Part shown: piece by piece, positions 54,334 to 62,111 of the stretch | Numbering within the stretch: the first letter of the stretch is position 1 | Layout of the letters: each line of letters begins with the position of its first letter | DNA from: [Clostridium] scindens ATCC 35704 | GTDB taxonomy: Bacteria; Bacillota; Clostridia; Lachnospirales; Lachnospiraceae | Assembly (NCBI RefSeq): GCF_004295125.1 | Contig: NZ_CP036170.1 | Location: forward strand, 186,001-250,000 | Direction of reading: 5' to 3' | DNA length: 64,000 nt | Made by a program: the position numbers and the translations under genes | The notes under the pieces: generated by a model | The model's database searches: none | What the model was told of the DNA's origin: nothing | What the model saw: the letters and a program-made list of their open reading frames with translations, nothing else

Positions 54334-56703
54334 CTACTGTCTCCGGCCGTGTTTCCTGCGAACAACGATTCCAAAGATCAATGCTGCTGCCGCAAAAACA
54401 CTTAGCATCAGAATCCCCATCGTCCATCCGCTGCCCATTCCCGAGATTCCTGTTATCGGCACCTTTTCAAGATTGTTGATGACTGTTACGGTCTGATCAC
54501 CCTCCTGTAAAGTCCCATTATCATCAGCCTTATACTCAACCTCATATTCTTGAGCGCTTTCAGGCTTTTCCTCAACCTGATACGTTGTTCCAACCGGAAG
54601 TTGATGCAGCGTAAAGGTGTCCTTGTGTCCCAGTTCCACCGTGATCGTTCCATTTGTTACTTCCTGTTTGCCTGTCTGCGTTGTACCATTCACTGTTTGT
54701 GAATATGCATAGGTTCCAGTCAGCAGAGCATTCTTTGCATCTTTCAGTGTTATAGTAATCTCGAATTTTTTCGTCTTATCCCCCATGGTGCCAGTCACTT
54801 CTTTTGCAACGGTAAGGGATGGCTTCCGGCTGTTGGTAACCGTAAATCCGTTTGTCGTATTTCCACTTACAGCGCTCTCATATCCCTCCAAAGCCTCTTC
54901 TTTCACTGTGTAGGTATGACCTTTCGCCACATAAGTGAATGTTCCCTTCCACTGGTTGCCTTCGGTCAATTGCAGCGTTTTATATGGTGTTGCAGCCGCA
55001 TCCTGATACAGAGATACCGTTACAGCCGGTTTTTCCACACCCTCTGGTACACCCTTCCAGACTTTCGTTACAGGAATCTGCATTGCGGAAACCTGAACTA
55101 CAGGCTGTTCCACGTAAGCAACGGTATGAGGTGTTCCTTCTCCTGTCTTTCCGAAAGTATAGGTCAGTGTTGCGCTTTCGTTGGAATAGAAACCAGGCTT
55201 TCCGGAACTACTTTCATTTCCCGGGGCGTCACTGTCTGCACTGCCTGTATCAGGATACTCGCCTTCTAAGTTTGCATAGTCATCGTATGCTTTCTGTGTA
55301 GGAACCACATCAAAGTTCACCGCATACGTGGTATCCTTGTCAAGAACAAAGCCGTCTTTAAATGTTGCTGTAACCATCTTACCATCTTCACTCAGCGTTA
55401 CCGTAATCGTATCCTGACCTGTAATATCAGTTACCTTTCCATCTTTCGTAGCAGTTACAGTATAATGATTAGTCAACGTTCCCCCCGGAATCTTTACATA
55501 CTCACTGAGGGTATCTGTGATCGTTACATTTCTGCAGATGAACTCTGTTGTCTCTCCTACGATTTCCTGGAAAGCCTTTTCCAGCGCTTCTGTATTATTT
55601 GCCGGATAGAAGCGTTTCTCCGAAGCCTTGGAATTATTCGCCAAATTTGTCAGGAACTCAGAACTCGAAGAAGATGTCATTCCAATGGTATAAAATCCCT
55701 CCAGCCCTGTGATTTTCTGTACCTGTGCTATTGCCTTTTCACGGGCTGTTGGACTGGATCCACTTCCGGGTCCTTTTGTATATCCATCGTCTCCATAATA
55801 AAAAGTGGCATCACCGTCAGACAGGAAAATAACGAATTTCTTCGCATTCTCTCTGCTGCCTTCCAATGCCGTTGCTCCGGTGCGAAGTCCCGCCTCGCAG
55901 TTTGTTCCGCCCTTCGCCTGGATGTTATTTACTGCATTGTTTACTGTGTCTTTTTGTTTTGTCCATTCCTGTATTATCTCTGCATCATCGTAGCGTTGAT
56001 CTAGAAAGTCGTTGCTACCACTGTACGTTACAACTGCCATCTGGGCATCAATCTGTGTATTTCCAAAAATAGAATCCGTCAGACCGCCCGTTCCTGTTAC
56101 AACCTGTTTCAAGACATCCATTCTGGACGGTTTTCCAACTTTATCCGTATCCATTTTCCAGTTCATACTTCCCGACTTGTCAACGATCAGCAGAACGTCT
56201 ATCATTGGTTTGGTCGTCTCAGAGTCATACATTCCCTTGACATTCAACGTCAAAGTGTAATCATTCTCTGCATTTTTCTTAATATACTTCTGATGTTCCG
56301 GCGCTGCCTCCGAAGCCGCACCTCGGCTTAGATGAACTGCCACCGGATTTCCCGCGCCTACATTCTCCGCTTCCGGAACATCCTGCTCTGTTATTCCTTC
56401 CGTTGCCGCTTCCTTTTCCGGCGTCACTTCAGCATCCGACACAGCGCCTGTATCTGCAGTTTTTCCGTTGCCGGAACCGTTCTCCGGGCTTCCTTCTGTA
56501 TTTAGAATTTCGTCTGTCCCGTCTGTGCTGCTCTCCGTCCCCGAAGTTTCTCCGGGCACTGTTTCTGCCGACACTTCCTCTGCCTTCACCGTATCTGGAA
56601 TTTTATTGCTCTGGTTTTCAGCAAAAACCGGAACTGTACAGAATATCAGCAGCAGGCCCATCACGAGTGCCAACAATCTCCTTTTTTTCTTCAATCCTTT
56701 CAT
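54334..56703 (-). CDS. vWA-domain pilus tip adhesin with Cna_B-like repeats
   Basis: The 789-residue surface protein has a signal peptide (LLALVMGLLLIFCTVPVFAE), a Thr/Ser/Glu-rich linker and a von Willebrand A domain with MIDAS DKSGSMN (about residue 176) and FVIFLSDGDATFYYGDDGYT. SDGD and the early cysteines NCEAGLR and ICRNVT may join domains. After it come a DUF11/Cna-type domain, a Cna_B domain (PVTKVWKGVPEGVEKPAVTV) and an FctA-like domain (LTVAKEVTGTMGDKTKKFEI). The sorting signal is VPITGISGMG, then a membrane span and RRKHGRRQ. ATG 56703 follows GGGAGGAG. It heads the pilus operon, as Cpa does, and binds an unknown ligand. Confidence 0.92.
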   Translation of the reverse strand: MKGLKKKRRLLALVMGLLLIFCTVPVFAENQSNKIPDTVKAEEVSAETVPGETSGTESSTDGTDEILNTEGSPENGSGNGKTADTGAVSDAEVTPEKEAATEGITEQDVPEAENVGAGNPVAVHLSRGAASEAAPEHQKYIKKNAENDYTLTLNVKGMYDSETTKPMIDVLLIVDKSGSMNWKMDTDKVGKPSRMDVLKQVVTGTGGLTDSIFGNTQIDAQMAVVTYSGSNDFLDQRYDDAEIIQEWTKQKDTVNNAVNNIQAKGGTNCEAGLRTGATALEGSRENAKKFVIFLSDGDATFYYGDDGYTKGPGSGSSPTAREKAIAQVQKITGLEGFYTIGMTSSSSSEFLTNLANNSKASEKRFYPANNTEALEKAFQEIVGETTEFICRNVTITDTLSEYVKIPGGTLTNHYTVTATKDGKVTDITGQDTITVTLSEDGKMVTATFKDGFVLDKDTTYAVNFDVVPTQKAYDDYANLEGEYPDTGSADSDAPGNESSSGKPGFYSNESATLTYTFGKTGEGTPHTVAYVEQPVVQVSAMQIPVTKVWKGVPEGVEKPAVTVSLYQDAAATPYKTLQLTEGNQWKGTFTYVAKGHTYTVKEEALEGYESAVSGNTTNGFTVTNSRKPSLTVAKEVTGTMGDKTKKFEITITLKDAKNALLTGTYAYSQTVNGTTQTGKQEVTNGTITVELGHKDTFTLHQLPVGTTYQVEEKPESAQEYEVEYKADDNGTLQEGDQTVTVINNLEKVPITGISGMGSGWTMGILMLSVFAAAALIFGIVVRRKHGRRQ

Positions 56704-56770
56704 TGAATCTCCTCCCTGAACCGCATCACTGTTCATTCAGTGTAAAGCAAGTTCTTCTCTATTCTATGCA

Positions 56771-57016
56771 ACATAAGAATAGTTATGTTGTCATTTTGGT
56801 ACTCATTTATGAATAAAGCAAGAAAGACCCGAAGAAATCTGAAATCTTTTCAAAGAAAAAACCTCATGGATTTCTCCGGGTTTTCGTGATGCCGTTTTGG
56901 GGTTGAATTGTTTAAAATTTCTTGACATCTCACTCAGATTGGACTATACTAATGAACAAAGAGCAAGTTTTTCACCGTTTATGTATGATTCTATGACAAC
57001 ATAACTATTCTTATGT
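56771..57016. promoter_or_regulatory. Invertible promoter segment (pilus phase switch), OFF orientation
   Basis: A perfect 23-bp inverted repeat (ACATAAGAATAG followed by TTATGTTGTCA) stands at 56771-56793 and, inverted, at 56994-57016. Each copy holds a tyrosine-recombinase-like site: arms CAACATAA/TTATGTTG (one mismatch in the outer right arm) around a 6-bp core GAATAG. The enclosed DNA carries a consensus promoter on the plus strand, TTGACA (56922-56927)-17 bp-TATACT (56945-56950), and a hairpin (56824-56884). The pilus genes lie to the left on the minus strand, so the promoter now points away from them. Inversion would aim it at the adhesin gene. A recombinase gene ends inside the right repeat. 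Confidence 0.88.
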
Positions 57017-57874
57017 GGTGCTCCACTCGCTTACCAAATCTAATGTTTCTATATTTTTGATCCACACCTGTATTTTTTCTGTCGTATATACCCTTGTAAT
57101 CTCCAGACTGCTGTGTCCTAAGATTTCCGCCAGATTCACCAGATTGTTTGTTCCTTTATAAAACGTTCTGGCAAAAAGATGTCGAAGGTTATGCGGAAAT
57201 ATTTTGTCCGGATCCACTCCGGCCCGTCCTGCCAGACTTTTCATCTCTTTCCATATATTTGATCGATTCTTAGGGTTGCCGTTTCTGGTTCGGAAGATCA
57301 CGCCGGTCTGGATTCCTTCTCTTTCCACATAACGCTGCAAATTCTTTTTTAACATTTCAGGCATGGGAACCATCCTGTATTTTCCTTTATTCCATACTTT
57401 TACCATACCGCTCCTGAGGCTTTCCACTGTAAAATATTCCAGTTCGCTTACTCGAATTCCCGTAGCGCACATCGTTTCCATCATCAGGGCCAGTTGTACC
57501 CGCCCTTCTTCCATAGCCGTTTCCACTAACCGCTTATAATCTGTCTTTTCCATTTCTCTGGCCTCTCCTGTCAAAAGTGTTCCCTGCACCCGGATTCTTT
57601 TCAGTTTCAATCTTTCCCCGCCCAGAAACTCCAAAAACTGATTGAGGGCGGCCAGCATAGAGTTTACACTGCTGATTGCATAATGTTCAACCAGCCATTC
57701 TTTATAGGAAAGCAGCTGCTCTTTGGTAATCCTTCGATTCTCGCCCATAAAATTATAAAACGTCCGGATATCTGTAAGATACTTTCTTATGGTAGCCTTG
57801 GCATTTTCCCGCTCTCTCAGATATACAGCAAATTCCTCCATACTCTCTTTTTTCATCTCTATTCCATCTTCCAT
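57011..57874 (-). CDS. Tyrosine recombinase (XerD/invertase-like)
   Basis: The 287-residue protein has a SAM-like N-terminal domain (residues 8-90, EFAVYLRERENAKATIRKYL) and a C-terminal catalytic domain with all active residues: Arg in CATGIRVSELEYF, Lys in WNKGKYRMVPMP, His-x-x-Arg in FPHNLRHLFAR, His in LGHSSLEITR and Tyr in VYTTEKIQ. AAGGAGA lies 8 nt before ATG 57874. The stop codon TAA is inside the right copy of the 23-bp inverted repeat, so it is the natural candidate for inverting that segment. This resembles recombinases beside invertible promoters in other Clostridia. Confidence 0.9.
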   Translation of the reverse strand: MEDGIEMKKESMEEFAVYLRERENAKATIRKYLTDIRTFYNFMGENRRITKEQLLSYKEWLVEHYAISSVNSMLAALNQFLEFLGGERLKLKRIRVQGTLLTGEAREMEKTDYKRLVETAMEEGRVQLALMMETMCATGIRVSELEYFTVESLRSGMVKVWNKGKYRMVPMPEMLKKNLQRYVEREGIQTGVIFRTRNGNPKNRSNIWKEMKSLAGRAGVDPDKIFPHNLRHLFARTFYKGTNNLVNLAEILGHSSLEITRVYTTEKIQVWIKNIETLDLVSEWSTT

Positions 57875-58092
57875 CTTGTTTTCTCCTTTCTTTTCATGCG
57901 TCTGTCCATTCGTATTCCTTATTTCCCGTATTTAGCATCACCGATCTACAGTCCAAATATACGCACAAGAACGCATCTTCTATCAACCACCTTCTTTTTA
58001 CTCTCATTCTTTAGATAACTATAAGACGCCGAACTCAAAATGAGAAGACTTTACATGCTGAACAATATTTCACGATAAATATGTTGTCATAA
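57875..58092. other. Upstream region of the recombinase, with a third recombination half-site
   Basis: No gene seen. GATAAATATGTTGTCA at 58074-58089 matches 13 of 16 bases of the inner half of the left 23-bp repeat (AATAGTTATGTTGTCA) in the same orientation. The recombinase promoter should lie here but I cannot place it. Confidence 0.5.
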
Positions 58093-58138
58093 AAACCTGC
58101 TAACAAAAGTCAAGTATTTTTTGGCAGGTTTTTTAAAT
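58093..58138 (+). terminator. Hairpin with T tract, CCTGC...GCAGG
   Basis: AACCTGC and GCAGGTT enclose about 25 nt and are followed by TTTTTTAAAT on the plus strand. It separates the recombinase region from the IS110 element. Confidence 0.6.
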
Positions 58139-58218
58139 TATTTAACTAATCTATTTTTGGGTATGACAAAAAGGCTGGCTCTGTGCTCCAGCCTGTACGA
58201 ACTCGCGGATTTTATGTT

Positions 58219-58557
58219 CTATTGATAAACAGCCATTACTCTTGCATAATAAATCCGCAGAAATTTATTCAACCCTGCAATCTTTGCATGTTTCTTGCTT
58301 TTACCTTCACTTTCCTTTTTCAAAATATAGTTGTATACAGCATCATCTTTTGGAGCAGGATGACTCTTAAGGACTCTCATCACCTCATATCCGACCTTCC
58401 TGAGCGTTGAAGAACCTCGTTTCGTTATCTTGCGTTTTGAACCAATAAACTGTCCCGATTCATACGGCGGCGGGTCGATTCCAGCCCATGCTATGAGTGC
58501 CTTTGCGCTGTGCAGTCTTCTTATATCGCCAATCTCTGCAATCAGTTTAACTGCAAG
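58219..58557 (-). pseudogene. IS110-family transposase, C-terminal part (split by transposon)
   Basis: Reading from 58557 down to the stop at 58219, the frame gives LAVKLIAEIGDIRRLHSAKA, WAGIDPPPYESGQFIGSKRK, KRGSSTLRKVGYEVMRVL and PKDDAVYNYI, which is the Transposase_20 (IS110/IS116/IS902) domain. The open frame continues to 58746, but that extra part is the left end of the inserted transposon, not IS110. Joined to 62112-62981 with one copy of the target duplication removed, it restores an IS110 transposase of about 400 residues. Confidence 0.9.
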
Positions 58558-58755
58558 TGTTGGGCGGCGAATTGAGGGAGACACAAACAGCAAATTATTT
58601 TTCCAACTTTTCTCCCGTAGACTGCGCAGTGCCTTCTGCAAATGCATAATGCTGTCGAAAATGTTGCACACTGCCGGTATTGATTTTTCCTTTGAAACGC
58701 AAAAGGCCATAGATCCTGTCGTAAGATCCACGGCCACAAGATGCATATAGGTGGT

Positions 58756-59070
58756 TCATTGTTTGTCAGCCAGAGTCGGGAGATAAGCCAAGCCAGAGGC
58801 AACCGTAACTGCATCTACCTTCCGCATCAGACTGCTGAGCCGCCCCTCATTCCAAAAAATATCAGAAAAATCAGACAGTTCACATCCTACATCATGGTTC
58901 GGGATACAAAGGTAATTCCCATATTTATGCTGCCCGGCCAGGATGTGGAAGTAAGTCCCCCGCCCATTGATCTCTGCTTCATACCACCCAGGCCGCCACC
59001 GTAATAAGAGGATCTTTCCTGTCCAGATTTCCCTGCGGGGACCATCCCTGAGGATACAGTTATATTCCAT
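58756..59070 (-). CDS. Small protein of the TniA/TniB-like transposon
   Basis: A 104-residue protein (MEYNCILRDGPRREIWTGKI...) with an aromatic-rich beta segment (RWRPGWYEAEINGRGTYFHI, HKYGNYLCIPNHDVGCEL). It is not a known transposition protein to me; similar short proteins accompany this kind of transposon in Lachnospiraceae. ATG 59070 follows GGGAGGTG, inside the region just after the ATPase stop. Function unknown. Confidence 0.7.
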   Translation of the reverse strand: MEYNCILRDGPRREIWTGKILLLRWRPGWYEAEINGRGTYFHILAGQHKYGNYLCIPNHDVGCELSDFSDIFWNEGRLSSLMRKVDAVTVASGLAYLPTLADKQ

Positions 59071-59083
59071 AAGCAGCACCTCC

Positions 59084-59893
59084 CTACCCAAGATTCTGGC
59101 TGCTGACGGAGGCTAGTATCACTTCTGTGTCGATCATCTTCTTCTCCATCTGTGCGCCAAGGGTGAGAGCGTTAGTCATGAGGTTGTCCACCAGCCTGGG
59201 ACTTCCCTGGGAGTGGCTGTGGACCGCGGAAAGGGCGGCCTGCTCTATGATGGAGGAAGAGCCTCCCGCACAGGTGATCTTATGGAGCACGTACTGCGCC
59301 ACCTCCGAATCAGAGAGACCGGAGAAGTTGTAGTGCACAGTGATCCTCTGCCGCAGGGCTTCATGAACGGGCTTGCGCAGGGTATTGTTAAGATGGGGTT
59401 CCCCGCACAGGATGAGCGTGAAGCAGTTCAGGGAGTCATAGCCGTAGTTCATGAGCATTTTGATGTCCTCCAGGATGCCTGTGGATAGGTACTGGGCCTC
59501 ATCAACGGCCAGGAGGAGGGGCTGCTTCTTATCCTTGTAAAGGTAGAGGATCTGCTCCTGTATGGCGCGGAACATCCCGGGCTTACCGCCCCTTGGCTCC
59601 ACCCCCAGGACGGAGCAGAGCTGGCGGTAGAACTCCATGACGCTTACGGTGGAGAGGCAGATGTACTCCATGTGGTAGAGGTTGGGGTTGAGTCCTTTTG
59701 CAAAACAGCGCAGGGCGAAGGACTTGCCCATGCCGGGGCGTGCCGTGAACAGGCCGATGCCCCTGGTATCTTTTAAGTAGTCCAGCCGGGAGAGCATCTC
59801 AGAAATGTCCTTAGAAAGGAAACGGTCTTTCTCCCGGGCCATTTGTTTATCAAAAGGATTGAAAGATAATCCATAGTAAGAACGGAACATCAA
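59084..59893 (-). CDS. AAA+ ATPase of transposon (TniB/ExeA-like)
   Basis: The 269-residue protein has Walker A TARPGMGKSFALRCFAKGL (about residues 50-65), Walker B PLLLAVDEAQYLSTGILEDI, and a sensor region LILCGEPHLNNTLRKPVHEA. It starts MMFRSYYGLSFNPFDKQ, the typical opening of ExeA/TniB-type ATPases (AAA_22). Such proteins choose target DNA and activate a DDE transposase. The ATG overlaps the transposase stop by 4 bp, so the two are translationally coupled. Confidence 0.9.
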   Translation of the reverse strand: MMFRSYYGLSFNPFDKQMAREKDRFLSKDISEMLSRLDYLKDTRGIGLFTARPGMGKSFALRCFAKGLNPNLYHMEYICLSTVSVMEFYRQLCSVLGVEPRGGKPGMFRAIQEQILYLYKDKKQPLLLAVDEAQYLSTGILEDIKMLMNYGYDSLNCFTLILCGEPHLNNTLRKPVHEALRQRITVHYNFSGLSDSEVAQYVLHKITCAGGSSSIIEQAALSAVHSHSQGSPRLVDNLMTNALTLGAQMEKKMIDTEVILASVSSQNLG

Positions 59894-61158
59894 CAGCCAC
59901 CCCCTAACTTTGAGTAGTCAATGCCTGGTGCGTTATTGCGCTTGGTCCTGCAGTTTTCGTTCTTATCCGTAGGCCGGATGGGGTAATGCTCCCCTTCGTA
60001 AAGGATGAAGGCGGAGGACATGTCATCCGGAAGGAACCGGATCTCCACTTTTGATGAGATGAACTGCATGGGGACGTCGTAGGCCACCCTGTCGATGGAG
60101 ACGGTAGAATCCTTGTTCACCTTCCTTGTAATACGGTTCAGGAAGCATTCCTCCAGCCATTCCCTGGACTTAGGCCTGCGGATGGAAGAACGGGTCTGCT
60201 GGTAGCGCGCAAGGGGTGTAGTGCCGATGCCGGAATGGACGGAAGTGTTGTAGGAGCGCATGTAATCCTTAAGGAGCCCGTTGAACTGCGCCAGGGAGGT
60301 GATGGAATCCATATCCAGGGTATAGAGCCAGGTTTCCTTGAGTGTCCTGAACTGGCGTTCTATCTTGGCTTTGGAGGCACCGTCCCGTACTTTTGTATGT
60401 AAAAGGACGGTGCCGATGGAACCGCAGATCAGGGAGAGCTGCGCACCCACGTAGCTGCAACCGTTGTCGACATAGAGCTTAGACGGGATCCCGTGAGCGG
60501 CCACGGCATCCTTGAGCACCTTCTGGAAGTTGTAGGCCGTATCATTATAGAAGAGTCCGCCGCCCACCAGGAAACGGGAATGGTCATCAATGACCAGGAT
60601 GCAGTAGACCCTCCTGCGCTGGCCGTTTTCCGTGATATAAGGAAGGTAACAGGTATCCGCCTGCCACATTTTCCCAAAGGCATCTTCCTCGAAGGCCTTC
60701 CTGTCCCTCAGGTTTGGGTTGGATGCCGATTTCAGGTCATGCTTCTTCACAAAACGCTGGACTGCGCAGACGCTGACGGAAGCAGGGATGAAGGCTTCTT
60801 CCACAAGATGTTTGTGGATCTGGGTGGAATTCAGTCTTGGGAAAGCCGCCTTGAGCCGGCAGATTTCTTCGATGGCGGTATCTGGCAGCACCCGGGTGGC
60901 ACCCTTATCGGAGCGCTCCCGGGGCATAAGTGCGTCGATGCCGCCGTTCTGGTAAAGGGATACCCACTTGCTGATGGTTTTGGGGCTATAGCGGAACACA
61001 GAACCATCCGGCAGGGTGAGAGGGTTCTCGGTGATACGCTGGTAGTAGGCGTTCCTGGACGCATCTGGGTAAAGGTCATGGATGACCGGTGCAATGAGCG
61101 CGAGCCGGAACTGTGCCATGGCGGCTGCATCCGAAAGGTTCTTTTGATTGTTGTCCAT
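59890..61158 (-). CDS. DDE transposase of transposon (TniA/Mu-like, rve domain)
   Basis: The 422-residue protein has an N-terminal helix-turn-helix region (YSPKTISKWVSLYQNGGIDA, NSTQIHKHLVEEAFIPASVS) and an integrase core with the acidic triad: MWQADTCYLPYI, LYVDNGCSYVGAQL and GASKAKIERQFRTLKETW. A C-terminal Mu-type beta domain (STVSIDRVAYDVPMQFISSK) follows. ATG 61158 follows AAGGAGGA. It is coupled to the ATPase gene downstream. The frame is intact, so the element may be mobile. Confidence 0.92.
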   Translation of the reverse strand: MDNNQKNLSDAAAMAQFRLALIAPVIHDLYPDASRNAYYQRITENPLTLPDGSVFRYSPKTISKWVSLYQNGGIDALMPRERSDKGATRVLPDTAIEEICRLKAAFPRLNSTQIHKHLVEEAFIPASVSVCAVQRFVKKHDLKSASNPNLRDRKAFEEDAFGKMWQADTCYLPYITENGQRRRVYCILVIDDHSRFLVGGGLFYNDTAYNFQKVLKDAVAAHGIPSKLYVDNGCSYVGAQLSLICGSIGTVLLHTKVRDGASKAKIERQFRTLKETWLYTLDMDSITSLAQFNGLLKDYMRSYNTSVHSGIGTTPLARYQQTRSSIRRPKSREWLEECFLNRITRKVNKDSTVSIDRVAYDVPMQFISSKVEIRFLPDDMSSAFILYEGEHYPIRPTDKNENCRTKRNNAPGIDYSKLGGGC

Positions 61159-61248
61159 AAAAATATCCTCCTTAGGTTGTTTTGCACCATTATGAGGGAG
61201 GTGGGGAAAGGAAGCCATACCTATGGCGTGTGGTTGAGGGAAAGCATT

Positions 61249-61905
61249 TCACGGGCCGAATACCTGCTGGCAGTAAGGCGCCGGATTCCTATGGGACTGG
61301 AGGAAGGATTTCGCAAAGCGGCGGACAAAGGCGGAAGCAAAATCAGAATAGGCGGGTTGGATGGACAGAGCCTTCAGGAAAGAAAGGGCGGATATCTCCA
61401 CGGAAGAGAGGATGCCCAGCCATTCCACCTTCTGCACACGGAAAAGATCCAGCCATCGGCGCAGCTGGGAAAGAGAGATGGAGAAGCGCTCGCAGAGTCT
61501 CTCCACGGTAGACAGGTGCAGGAAATACTCCGCCAGGACACGCAGGAGAAAGAACAGGCCATAGCCGGAGTAGGGGATGATGAAGTCCGGAAGGATGGCA
61601 TGGGTATGGCCGCAGGTACAGATAAGGCGCAGAATGCAGAGGCTGTGGCGGACAGGGGTGCCACCCACGAAGTCCACCAGAGAACGGCCATAGTAGGCAT
61701 GGATCCGGCAGCTTCCCTTAGCCCCACAACAGGGACAGGTCTGCAGCTCAGGGCAGAATCCCTCCATGAAAGAATCAAACAGGACTTTAGATGAAGTTTT
61801 TATACGAATCAGCTTGCAAAACAGGGAGTTTTCTCTTATCATAGTATATGTCGGTAGTGCCGGAGTCACAAGAGTGGGACATGATCCCGTATATGGCAGG
61901 CACAC
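61249..61905 (-). CDS. DUF6431-like zinc-ribbon protein of transposon
   Basis: A protein of up to 218 residues with a zinc-ribbon-like region (LQTCPCCGAKGSCRIHAYYG, LICTCGHTHAILPD) and a helix-turn-helix-like part (STVERLCERFSISLSQLRRW). I recall this as DUF6431, often seen next to DDE transposases. No good ribosome site precedes the first ATG (61905); the ATG at 61842 (MIRENSLFCKLIRIKTS) is an alternative start. A role in end binding or regulation of the transposon is possible but unproven. Confidence 0.75.
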   Translation of the reverse strand: MCLPYTGSCPTLVTPALPTYTMIRENSLFCKLIRIKTSSKVLFDSFMEGFCPELQTCPCCGAKGSCRIHAYYGRSLVDFVGGTPVRHSLCILRLICTCGHTHAILPDFIIPYSGYGLFFLLRVLAEYFLHLSTVERLCERFSISLSQLRRWLDLFRVQKVEWLGILSSVEISALSFLKALSIQPAYSDFASAFVRRFAKSFLQSHRNPAPYCQQVFGP

Positions 61906-62111
61906 TGGTGTATGAGAGAAAGAACGAACTGTAGGGGTGCTGTTCTTTCTCTTTTTTTCGTTCCATAAAAACTATATCGGAACAGCATGGAATGGTCAAG
62001 AGGAAAACGTGCTGCTTCCTACAGCACATTCTTATAGACGTTATTTGGGACTTGAGATTTTAATTTGACGTTTTTGTGCGGGAGATTTGAACTTTAGTTT
62101 GCGGGACGACA

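Larger units (their letters stand above)
58558..62111 (-). mobile_element. Four-gene TniA/TniB-like transposon inserted in IS110
   Basis: The ends are TGTTGGGCGGCGAATTGA (58558) and, complementary at 62111, TGTCGTCCCGCAAACTAA, which match at about 13 of 20 positions. TGCAAG flanks both sides (58552-58557 and 62112-62117), a 5-6 bp target duplication. The 3554-bp element carries, all on the minus strand, a DUF6431-like zinc protein, a DDE transposase, an AAA ATPase and a small protein. TGT...ACA ends, a short target duplication and a transposase-ATPase pair point to the Tn552/Tn5053/Mu superfamily. Right-end GCGGGA motifs are repeated (62072-62105), as expected of transposase binding sites. 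Confidence 0.88.

Noticed and set aside
58558-58746. Extension of the IS110 C-terminal frame up to a Met at 58746
   Set aside because: This part lies inside the inserted transposon (left end), as shown by the reconstructed IS110 junction.
60493-61794. 433-codon plus-strand open frame across the transposon
   Set aside because: Antisense to the DDE transposase and zinc-ribbon genes, whose domains are clear; no ribosome site or known motif.
61787-62029. 80-codon minus-strand open frame at the right end of the transposon
   Set aside because: Overlaps the start region of the zinc-ribbon gene in another frame and has no recognisable sequence or ribosome site.
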